A program made the translations under genes and the position numbers. The notes under the pieces were generated by a model that was not told where the DNA came from, made no database searches, and saw nothing but the letters and a program-made list of their open reading frames with translations. Shown in pieces: positions 1-6,443 of a stretch of DNA of 7,679 nt. The DNA comes from Victivallales bacterium (GTDB lineage Bacteria > Verrucomicrobiota > Lentisphaeria > Oligosphaerales > Oligosphaeraceae), in the NCBI GenBank assembly GCA_017543165.1, contig JAFYGL010000628.1:1-7679 (forward strand), read 5' to 3'. How positions within the stretch are numbered: position 1 is the stretch's first letter; each line of letters opens with the position of its first letter.

Positions 1-1261
1 CTCCACGGTAGAGGTCATGGCTCTCTTCGAATGCGAAACTCCAAAAATCCTGCTTCACGCCCTCGAAGCCATACTCCAGCAGCAGTTTGTCCAGCGCAAA
101 TTGCATATAATTGCGGACTACCTCCTTGCTTGGGTCAAGTGGAGACGAGGGTTCCCAGCGGTAGTCGAAATCCACAAACCAGTCTGGATGCTCCTTGTAG
201 ATGGGTGTGCCTTTTGGGCAGAAGCCGCCAATCCAAAGGGCAGGGCGCAGGCCAATCTTCCGTATCTCGTCTGTGAAATGCCGTAAACCATTGGGGAACT
301 TGTTGTGGTCCACGCCGTCCTCGCCCTCGTATGGCACTCCAAGTCCATGGGCAGGCGGCACATTAACGGCATAGCCGTCATCCACTTGTATCCATTCCAC
401 CATCGGGAATTCCTCCTTCAGGTATCTGGCCTCCTTGAGTATCATGTCCTCCGAGATTTTGCGGGCGATGCCATCGTTCCAGGAACCCCAGACCATGGTG
501 TACCTGTTGAGCGGAGTTGCCCCGTACATTGGAGGCAGATGCCTGCGAAGCACGGCAGTGTACTCATCAAAGATGCGCTCCACATCCTCGGAATGCTCTG
601 TGGTGCCGATGTACCATTCGTCCACCAGCACCCTGTCTGGCGCGACTTCAAGTGCCTCCATTGCCTTGACACCCGAGTAGATGTCCATTGTCACGGTGCC
701 GCCCTCGTGCTTTAGCAGATAGTTGTGGAAGAAAACCTTCTGGCTCAACGTGCCGTGCACCAATGCATGGCAATCCTTGTAGTTGCCTACCAGAATGGCG
801 GGGAATGGCTGGTAGGGACAGCAGCCAATCCTGTCGCAGACAACGCCAACCGCCACGAACTCGAAATTCGAGGGCACTGCGCCAGGCGCCTTGCGGTCAT
901 AGTCGATGGGGAATGTCATCAGGTCGTAGATGCGGGGATTCTCGTTGTGGTAGAAGAAGTCGTCCGCCGCCTCTCCCTTGAAATGAATGCCCTGCAATCT
1001 TAGACCCAGCTCATTCAGTTTGAGCGTGTTGCCTGACTTGTTGGCGAATACCCGCCGCGCCACAATGCCCTCGGGCACCACATTCAGGTACACGTCATCC
1101 ACAATGCCGTTTTCATACAGCATTGCGATATGGGCATATTCGCCCTGCCTGGCTTCCAGGTAGTCAATTTTAGCGGGGAATGTCTCCTGCCCCTCAAGCA
1201 CTGCAAAGAACGCGGCCTCGCCAATGCCGCACTGTAATCTGTCAAACATCGCCATCTTCAT
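1..1261 (-). CDS. GH36-type alpha-galactosidase-like glycosidase (3' end outside window)
   Basis: Reading the minus strand from 1261 gives an open frame of 420 codons that continues past the window edge. Residues 1-250 look like the N-terminal beta-rich domain of the GH36 family. The barrel begins near residue 255 with MVWGSWNDG and continues with WIQVDDGYA (290-298), KFPNGLRHF, GLRPALWIGGF, HPDWF, a strand ending in LDPSKEVVRNYM, and GVKQDFW (401-407). These match the clan GH-D order of a DDG[WY] motif, an FPNGL motif and a KxD nucleophile motif, so Asp405 is the predicted nucleophile. The acid/base residue would lie in the missing part. No signal peptide is present, so it is probably cytoplasmic and acts on imported galactosides or related alpha-linked sugars. 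KQD replaces the commoner KWD, and the exact substrate cannot be read. ATG at 1261 is preferred over in-frame ATGs at 1255 and 1249 because GGGGAG lies 8 bases upstream of it. A foldback repeat sits immediately upstream. Confidence 0.8.
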   Translation of the reverse strand, partial: MKMAMFDRLQCGIGEAAFFAVLEGQETFPAKIDYLEARQGEYAHIAMLYENGIVDDVYLNVVPEGIVARRVFANKSGNTLKLNELGLRLQGIHFKGEAADDFFYHNENPRIYDLMTFPIDYDRKAPGAVPSNFEFVAVGVVCDRIGCCPYQPFPAILVGNYKDCHALVHGTLSQKVFFHNYLLKHEGGTVTMDIYSGVKAMEALEVAPDRVLVDEWYIGTTEHSEDVERIFDEYTAVLRRHLPPMYGATPLNRYTMVWGSWNDGIARKISEDMILKEARYLKEEFPMVEWIQVDDGYAVNVPPAHGLGVPYEGEDGVDHNKFPNGLRHFTDEIRKIGLRPALWIGGFCPKGTPIYKEHPDWFVDFDYRWEPSSPLDPSKEVVRNYMQFALDKLLLEYGFEGVKQDFWSFAFEESHDLYRG

Positions 1262-1269
1262 TTTTTTGT

Positions 1270-1275
1270 CTCCCC
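1270..1275 (-). promoter_or_regulatory. Ribosome binding site of the GH36-like gene
   Basis: The minus strand reads GGGGAG, then eight bases (ACAAAAAA), then ATG at 1261. This spacing favours the first of three closely spaced in-frame ATG codons. The site lies just outside the foldback element, so translation signals are not part of the repeat arms. Confidence 0.7.
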
Positions 1276-1301
1276 GTAGAGATAATTTCAAAACATCCAG
1301 T

Positions 1302-1324
1302 GTGAGCGCCTTAGCGGCGCTCAC
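1302..1324. repeat. GC-rich hairpin in the left arm
   Basis: GTGAGCGCC (1302-1310) and GGCGCTCAC (1316-1324) form a perfect 9-bp stem around the 5-base loop TTAGC. The same hairpin occurs inverted in the other arm, so the element can fold either as one long hairpin or as two small ones plus a loop. Confidence 0.85.
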
Positions 1325-1328
1325 TCAG

Positions 1329-1338
1329 GTTGGCCAAC
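1329..1338. repeat. GTTGGCCAAC palindrome, copy 1
   Basis: This is a perfect 10-bp palindrome at the inner end of the left arm. Together with its right flank it belongs to a 19-base direct repeat (1327-1345 against 1370-1388) that differs at two positions. A dyad of this length could be a protein-binding site, but no binding protein can be named. Confidence 0.75.
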
Positions 1339-1371
1339 TTGCATGTTTTCGTCTGTTGGACAGCCACACAG

Positions 1372-1381
1372 GTTGGCCAAC
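1372..1381. repeat. GTTGGCCAAC palindrome, copy 2
   Basis: This perfect 10-bp palindrome lies in the unpaired centre of the foldback element, 43 bases from copy 1 and 42 bases from copy 3. It is not required by the symmetry of the arms, so its presence is an independent recurrence of the motif. Confidence 0.75.
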
Positions 1382-1413
1382 ATGTATGGATTACCTGGGG
1401 CTATGCCTTACCA

Positions 1414-1423
1414 GTTGGCCAAC
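1414..1423. repeat. GTTGGCCAAC palindrome, copy 3
   Basis: This perfect 10-bp palindrome lies at the inner end of the right arm and is the inverted partner of copy 1. The three copies lie about four helical turns apart. Confidence 0.75.
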
Positions 1424-1427
1424 TTGA

Positions 1428-1450
1428 GTGAGCGCCGCTAAGGCGCTCAC
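1428..1450. repeat. GC-rich hairpin in the right arm
   Basis: GTGAGCGCC (1428-1436) and GGCGCTCAC (1442-1450) form a 9-bp stem around GCTAA. It is the inverted counterpart of the hairpin at 1302-1324. Confidence 0.85.
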
Positions 1451-1495
1451 ACTGGATGTTTTGAAATTACCTCCGTATTAATCTATGGATAAAAA

Positions 1496-3685
1496 TCAAG
1501 CCTCCATGGAGAGAAGATATTCGCACTGGATTATCTTCTCCAGCAAGCCCTGTATGGAATAGAAATAGTGGTTGCTAGCCTCGAAGCCCACGCGGGTATC
1601 TTTTCTTGCCAGCAGCAGGAGCTGTTTTGCCAGTTCCCTTTCCTGGCGTATCACATCTGGCAGTTCGCCAGTTCTGCCTGCGTCCCGCAGACGCACGAAG
1701 CGTATCTGCATGTATGCGCTGCGCAGATGGCAGTATGCGGCGCTTGCCATGGTCAGCAGCTCGTCAAACTCCGCCTTGTCCGCCTCTGGCACCTTGGGGA
1801 GAAGCGTCATGAGGTGCTCAACACCCTTGCCCCAAAGGGCAGACACTTTCTCGAACTGGTTCTCCAGCACATCCTGTGGATAGATGGAACTCCACTGCTT
1901 TATGTCGTCGTATGGGAAGCCAACCATGGTGGCCTCGTAGTGCGTGGGCTTTGTGTAGAGCAGGTTCAATGGGCCGAAGTTCATTGGCGCACTGTACTGC
2001 AATGCCAAATCGCTGGGAAATTGCCTGAACGCATCACTGAACATGCGCCATGCCTTGCAGACTTCAGGCGCGATTGCCTTTGAAAACTTTGCCGACGCCA
2101 GCTCTTCTACGCTTTTGAACTTGAGCAATTCCAGGTTTGCGCCTGGGTAGCCGCCCAATGTCCAGCTTAGCATAAGCGCCTCCACGCCTTCCTTTTCCAA
2201 ATTGTCCAGATGTTCTTGCAGGAGGTATGGCACAGGCAGATATGGTATTGCCGCCAGTTCCCAGGAGCAGTTCATCTGTATCTTTGCCGCGATTTCAAGG
2301 CCGCGTTTCTTGGCGATGCTCCATGCCTCCTTTGTCTTGTCGCTGGGGCCAACCTGTGCAATGGAGTAGTCCCTCACACTGCCTTGCACTCCGCCCACAT
2401 CAGTGGGCTTTCCCCATTCGCTGACCTCAAGAAGCCACACATTCGGCGGCATTTTGCGTATGACATCGTGCTCCTCTATGTCCTGGCATTCGCCGTCAAG
2501 CCCTGCAAAGTTCCGCCAGGACCAGGCGTAGGCAAAGACATCTGCATTCGGCGCGGCGCCATGTATGCCGCGTTCCGCTGCCGCCAGCACCTCCACCACC
2601 AGGTCGCTGCCGTTGCGTTCCCTGCACAAGGGGCATTTGTTGCCAGTGAGCCTGCTGTTGCAGTGGGTTGGATTTTCGGACATTGTTATGAAGAATGCAC
2701 CGCCCAGGCCTGGCACACGGGAGAACACGGAATGCAGTGCCTGCTCCATCCACGCAAGCGCAGCGCCCTTGCTGGTGCAGTTGGCACGCATGAATTTCTC
2801 TGGAAACTCCACGCCCGCCCAGTCAGGATGCCTGTCGTAGAAGGCAATTGGCATTCCCCGTGGCTCGTTGAAGTACAAATATATCTTCAGACCATGTTTT
2901 GCGCAGCGCTCCGCAAGAATGTGCATATTCTCAAGACGTTTTTCCCAGCCCAAAGAATATTCCTCCGAGCCTGCTATGGGATGCAACTGGTACAATATGG
3001 CGTTCAGCCAAACACCTTTGACTCCAATGCGCGAATACTGCTCTAGAAGCGGCTCTGGAAGTGGGTCGCTGGCATCAATGTCCAGGAATGTATCCCCGCA
3101 ACTGGCTGAATAGGCATAGATGAAATTCACCTTGAAGGGGCGGCCTGCGCCAGTCGGCTTTGCCGTTTTTCTGAACTTGGAGGTGAATACGAATGGCTCA
3201 TCCGCATACTCCATAAGAGCCTTGTCCGCCATGTTTTTTTCCAGATTGCAGCGCAGCCTGTCAGTGGCTTCGATTTCCTGTTGCGTCAGCGGCGTGTATT
3301 TCACGGGTGCACAATCTGGCTTCAACAGGCCCAGCTTTACCCAGAGGAAATCCTCCTCCTTCAGAATATGCAGCATCCTGGCGGGGGACCAGTCCAGCAG
3401 TTCCAGCAGTTGTGAGTAGGGCAGCAGCTGCCAGTTGTCCCTGATGATTGTCTGGTATCCCTCTGCAATCCAGCGTGGAGACACGTTGTGCCCTTGTACG
3501 GGAAGCCCCATTCTTCCCGCCTCAACAACTACAGTTTTTTCATCGCATCCTAGCAGACTGGCGATTTTTGCGGGCGTGACGTATGCCCAGTTGCGCCAGA
3601 TGACAGCCTGCCATCTGGCAGGAAAATGCTTGAACTCCAGCGGGGCTGACGCAGCCCCCATCGGCAAATCTGATAGTTTTATCAT
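1496..3685 (-). CDS. GH20-like barrel protein with N-terminal HTH-like modules
   Basis: This is a 729-residue protein without a signal peptide, probably cytoplasmic. Residues 27-125 hold two helical modules of similar pattern. The first is TPAKIASLLGCDEKTVV followed by EAGRMGLP (37-62), which reads like a helix-turn-helix. The second contains LPYSQLLELLDWSPARMLHI and DFLWVKLG (88-119). Residues about 185-515 look like a TIM barrel, with FITMSENPTHC (332-342) followed by KCPLC (350-354). This aligns by eye with the secreted neighbour, where HIALDE is followed by TCPRC, so Glu337 is the predicted acid and the usual Asp is Ser336. SWTLGGYPGANLEL (507-520) probably ends the barrel. Residues 525-729 are mostly helical and include EASNHYFYSIQGLLEKI. 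The gene begins 36 bases after the GH20 gene, with a modest GAGAAG ribosome site. A glycosidase acting on imported oligosaccharides is likely, but substrate and activity are inferred, and a substrate-sensing role is possible. Confidence 0.7.
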   Translation of the reverse strand: MIKLSDLPMGAASAPLEFKHFPARWQAVIWRNWAYVTPAKIASLLGCDEKTVVVEAGRMGLPVQGHNVSPRWIAEGYQTIIRDNWQLLPYSQLLELLDWSPARMLHILKEEDFLWVKLGLLKPDCAPVKYTPLTQQEIEATDRLRCNLEKNMADKALMEYADEPFVFTSKFRKTAKPTGAGRPFKVNFIYAYSASCGDTFLDIDASDPLPEPLLEQYSRIGVKGVWLNAILYQLHPIAGSEEYSLGWEKRLENMHILAERCAKHGLKIYLYFNEPRGMPIAFYDRHPDWAGVEFPEKFMRANCTSKGAALAWMEQALHSVFSRVPGLGGAFFITMSENPTHCNSRLTGNKCPLCRERNGSDLVVEVLAAAERGIHGAAPNADVFAYAWSWRNFAGLDGECQDIEEHDVIRKMPPNVWLLEVSEWGKPTDVGGVQGSVRDYSIAQVGPSDKTKEAWSIAKKRGLEIAAKIQMNCSWELAAIPYLPVPYLLQEHLDNLEKEGVEALMLSWTLGGYPGANLELLKFKSVEELASAKFSKAIAPEVCKAWRMFSDAFRQFPSDLALQYSAPMNFGPLNLLYTKPTHYEATMVGFPYDDIKQWSSIYPQDVLENQFEKVSALWGKGVEHLMTLLPKVPEADKAEFDELLTMASAAYCHLRSAYMQIRFVRLRDAGRTGELPDVIRQERELAKQLLLLARKDTRVGFEASNHYFYSIQGLLEKIIQCEYLLSMEA

Positions 3686-3721
3686 ATTGTCTTCTCATTC
3701 TATGCCATTGGCGCCCATACG

Positions 3722-6406
3722 CTATTGCCCGCGGGTGATGTTCCAGCGGATGTTGCTTGGCGCGTATTGGTACCATGCTGGCAATGTGAACCATATCTCA
3801 ACTGGCCTGTCAGGCGAGATGCGGAATGAGATGCGCATGTCGGTAGCCTGCCTGGGGCTTATGCGCTTGCCCTCAACCTGCATGTTCCTGAATACGCATA
3901 CATTGAACTGCTCCTCCTTGTCGGGCTTTTTCCCGTCCACCAGGCAGTTCATCTGCTTGTCCATAATGTAGAATGCACCGTCGCGGAATGCATCTGGCTC
4001 CGACACCTTCAGGTCAAAGGCGAATGCGGAGGCATAGTCTGGCACAGAAATGGGAATGTCGTACATTACACGCCCGAATACGCCCTTTGCTGGCGGTATG
4101 CTCAGGTGCACGCAGGTCTTGTTCTTGTCACCTGGATATGGAATGAACTCCTCCTTTATAACGCCAGTTATGCCTTCCTGCTTCAGGGAGCGCTTTGCAA
4201 CTTGCGCCTGCTCCATTGCTTCGATTTTGCCAGTGCGCCAGTCAATGGCGTTCTTGCACTTCGCCAACGTGGGGGGAACAGGTCGCGCAGCTGGCACCTC
4301 CTTCGCATCCGAGGCGGATATTGCCAACAGCGCAACCGCCCTGTCCATGTATTTTGCACTTTCCAGCTTTACGGATGTTATCGGTATCTCGGGCTTTGAA
4401 TTTTTCCAGTTTACCACAGAGAACTGCACCAGGCGGTTCCTGTTGTCATGATGCCAAGCGACGAAGCTGCCAGTCCACCCAGAGAACTGTGCATTCCAGT
4501 TGAAGATGTTCCATGCCCTGCGCAGAGCAATCTTCTCCGTGCTGCCATCGCCACGCTGGATGTGGAGGGAGCCTACTGCGGGGCATTTATAGCCGTTGAA
4601 GTTGTGCCATTCGTTGTTTTCCAGTTCCAGGCGGTCCGTGGGCACAATTGCCATAAGGAAGGCAAGCTGCCTTGCCTGGAGTTTTCCCGTGGAAACCTCA
4701 ATTGGCCCCGCGGGCAGGCCATCGCCGCCATTTGGCGAGCCTGAAACCGCAACCGCACGAAGTGTGCCCGCCTGGTCATTGGCGCAAATGCGGAAGTGCT
4801 GCCTGGCAGCCGCGTAGTCTGCCTTCAATTCAAACAACTTTGCCCTGGAGAAGCGTGGTGCAAGCTCCTCATTGTCCAATTCCAAATTGAGGCTGCCGTC
4901 AATAGGCACCTGCTGCCACTCCACAGCCCTGGCGTTGAGTTCAGGGAAGAAGCGCCTCCTTGCTTCAAATGAGGGATCGTAATCCATCTTGTCCAGGTTT
5001 TTGTCCAGTTCGTCAGGCGCCCACAGCGCATGGCTGCCGATGATGAAGCCAGGCCAAGTGCGGTACCCGTATTTGTAGAAGCCGTTTTCGGGATTGTTCG
5101 AGAAGTAATACCAGGAAAGCACGGCGGCACCCATGCCCTTGTCCCCATAGCTGCTGATGCACTTTGCCATGAGCGGTATGTTGCCCATTGCAGGAACCCA
5201 TGCGCCGCCCAGCAGCCTGAAGCCCTGGCTGGCGAAATAGTCTGCCGCAGGCGTGTCCAGTTCCAGGCCATAGTCCCAGAAATGGATTAGCGTGTCCTTT
5301 GGCAGGTGGCCTTCAATGAGCTTCCAGCCATCCAAAGGAACTTTGTATGGATAAAAGCGCTTTGTATGCTTGGGATGCACGAAGGAATCATGCCAGACAA
5401 TCGGGGTGACATTGCGGTCCTTGAGGAACTTCAAATACCTGTCCAGTTCCTCTTTCAGCCACTGGTTTGGCGTGAGATGCTTGCACCTGGGGCAAGTGGC
5501 GACATCGCCCTGGAGTATTTCGTCCAGCGCAATATGGAAGTACCTTGGCTTGAATGCCATTATCTGCTCGTCCAGCACGCTTTCCCATATCTTTCTTATG
5601 CTGGGGTGCATGGGGCACCATGTGCACCCCCACATGTTCTTTTGGGCGGGATTTTCCAGAAGATTCGGCCATTCTGGCATCTTTGACAGCCAGTTCACGT
5701 GGCTGAGCAACTGGATGTAGGGTATGATCTCCACATGCTTCTTTCTGCAATACTCCGCCAAATCTGTCATATCTTTCTTCTCCAAGTCCGTGCCTGGATC
5801 CACCTTGAAGGCATCGTATGGGAAGGCATTCGTCACGCACAGAAGCACGGTGTTGTATTTAAGGCTAGCGCTGAGCGAAATCAACCTGCGCAGCTGGGGA
5901 AGCACAGCTTTGCGCAGCCCTGGAACGTGCAAGTTGATCATGCGCATCTCAAGACCTGGCCAGTCCCGTATTGTCATGCACGCGAGAGGCTCGCCATTGG
6001 CGTTCATCAGCATGTTGCCCAGCGTCTGTATCCCGTAGAACACGCCACGCACATCACGGGCCGAAATGCGGACGCCTTTCTCGCTGACCTCAAGCACGTA
6101 GCCTTCTGGATTCTCTGGTGTACCCCTGTCGCTGATTTCAAGATGCACTGCAGGACTTGCCTTCCTGGCGAACACTTTCTTGCCTGCACACTGTTCCCGC
6201 AGCATTGCCAACGCCGCGTCTAATTCGGATTTTGCCGCCTCGTCCGCCCAGGCTGTCATTGGATCAGGCAAGGCCCAGTTGCCTTCCCTCAAGTCGATTC
6301 CCTTTGGCGGAGGTATGAGCCTGTCCGTCCTGTATATGTCAGCCGAGGCAAGCAATGCCACGAAAATGCAAAGAAGCAGTGATTTGAGACTGTTATTTAA
6401 ATGCAT
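3722..6406 (-). CDS. Secreted GH20-type glycoside hydrolase (beta-N-acetylhexosaminidase-like)
   Basis: This is an 894-residue protein. Residues 1-22 form a signal peptide: Lys8, a hydrophobic run LLLCIFVALLASA, and probable cleavage before Asp23. Residues about 28-148 match the GH20 N-terminal alpha/beta domain, with the typical GYVLEVSEKGVRISARDVRG and FYGIQTLGNML. The barrel starts at RDWPGLEMR (147-155). HIALDE (291-296) is the GH20 catalytic signature, giving Asp295 as the substrate-assisting residue and Glu296 as acid/base. CPRC (305-308), VWHD and FWDYG (376-380) follow. The barrel ends near residue 470. The remaining roughly 400 residues are longer than in ordinary GH20 enzymes and look beta-rich, perhaps carbohydrate-binding, but I cannot name a domain. 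Family members release terminal beta-linked GlcNAc or GalNAc, and divergent ones use other sugars. HIALDE differs from the usual H[IL]GGDE, so the substrate is uncertain. It starts 37 bases after the prepilin-like gene and probably acts in the periplasm or outside the cell. Confidence 0.85.
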   Translation of the reverse strand: MHLNNSLKSLLLCIFVALLASADIYRTDRLIPPPKGIDLREGNWALPDPMTAWADEAAKSELDAALAMLREQCAGKKVFARKASPAVHLEISDRGTPENPEGYVLEVSEKGVRISARDVRGVFYGIQTLGNMLMNANGEPLACMTIRDWPGLEMRMINLHVPGLRKAVLPQLRRLISLSASLKYNTVLLCVTNAFPYDAFKVDPGTDLEKKDMTDLAEYCRKKHVEIIPYIQLLSHVNWLSKMPEWPNLLENPAQKNMWGCTWCPMHPSIRKIWESVLDEQIMAFKPRYFHIALDEILQGDVATCPRCKHLTPNQWLKEELDRYLKFLKDRNVTPIVWHDSFVHPKHTKRFYPYKVPLDGWKLIEGHLPKDTLIHFWDYGLELDTPAADYFASQGFRLLGGAWVPAMGNIPLMAKCISSYGDKGMGAAVLSWYYFSNNPENGFYKYGYRTWPGFIIGSHALWAPDELDKNLDKMDYDPSFEARRRFFPELNARAVEWQQVPIDGSLNLELDNEELAPRFSRAKLFELKADYAAARQHFRICANDQAGTLRAVAVSGSPNGGDGLPAGPIEVSTGKLQARQLAFLMAIVPTDRLELENNEWHNFNGYKCPAVGSLHIQRGDGSTEKIALRRAWNIFNWNAQFSGWTGSFVAWHHDNRNRLVQFSVVNWKNSKPEIPITSVKLESAKYMDRAVALLAISASDAKEVPAARPVPPTLAKCKNAIDWRTGKIEAMEQAQVAKRSLKQEGITGVIKEEFIPYPGDKNKTCVHLSIPPAKGVFGRVMYDIPISVPDYASAFAFDLKVSEPDAFRDGAFYIMDKQMNCLVDGKKPDKEEQFNVCVFRNMQVEGKRISPRQATDMRISFRISPDRPVEIWFTLPAWYQYAPSNIRWNITRGQ

Positions 6407-6413
6407 GTGCGTA

Positions 6414-6420
6414 TTTCCTC
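6414..6420 (-). promoter_or_regulatory. Ribosome binding site of the secreted GH20 gene
   Basis: The minus strand reads GAGGAAA, then seven bases, then ATG at 6406. This supports the start that gives a well-formed signal peptide. Confidence 0.65.
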
Positions 6421-6443
6421 AATGAAGGGGATGGTTTCAGCAG

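Larger units (their letters stand above)
1283..1469. repeat. 187-bp foldback element with 57-bp inverted arms
   Basis: Bases 1283-1339 and 1413-1469 are inverted copies of each other. They match at 56 of 57 positions; the only mismatch is 1328 against 1424. A 73-base centre separates them. Each arm starts at its outer end with TAATTTCAAAACATCCAG and contains a secondary hairpin and a GTTGGCCAAC palindrome. The element occupies most of the 234-base gap between two genes of the same strand and has no convincing ORF. The size and structure fit a MITE-like or REP/BIME-like non-autonomous repeat. A large regulatory or mRNA-processing structure is the alternative. No exact target-site duplication is visible, although similar short sequences (TACGGAGG and TACGGGGAG on the minus strand) flank it. 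It is not a classical intrinsic terminator, because no U tract follows it on either strand. Confidence 0.85.

Noticed and set aside
305..715. 136-codon plus-strand open frame at the left end
   Set aside because: It is antisense to the GH36-like gene, whose minus-strand frame is continuous and carries family motifs.
1329..1423. CRISPR-like array of three repeats
   Set aside because: The repeated unit is only a 10-bp palindrome, the outer copies are explained by inverted symmetry, the spacers are parts of the arms, and no cas genes are present.
1224..1427. 67-codon plus-strand open frame across the foldback element
   Set aside because: It consists mostly of repeat sequence, overlaps the start of the GH36-like gene, and lacks protein-like features.
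1283..1469. Intrinsic transcription terminator
   Set aside because: The hairpin is strong but no U tract follows it in either direction; on the minus strand an A-rich stretch precedes the next start codon.
2210..3046. 278-codon open frame on the plus strand
   Set aside because: It lies entirely antisense to the 729-residue protein, which has a consistent barrel fold pattern and homology to its neighbour. The plus-strand translation has no recognisable motif and is a codon-bias shadow.
3435..3971. 178-codon plus-strand open frame spanning the gap between two genes
   Set aside because: It is antisense to the 5' end of one gene and the 3' end of another, with no protein-like features and no good ribosome site.
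5699..6223. 174-codon plus-strand open frame
   Set aside because: It is antisense to the well-supported GH20 N-terminal and barrel domains, and its composition is typical of a shadow frame.
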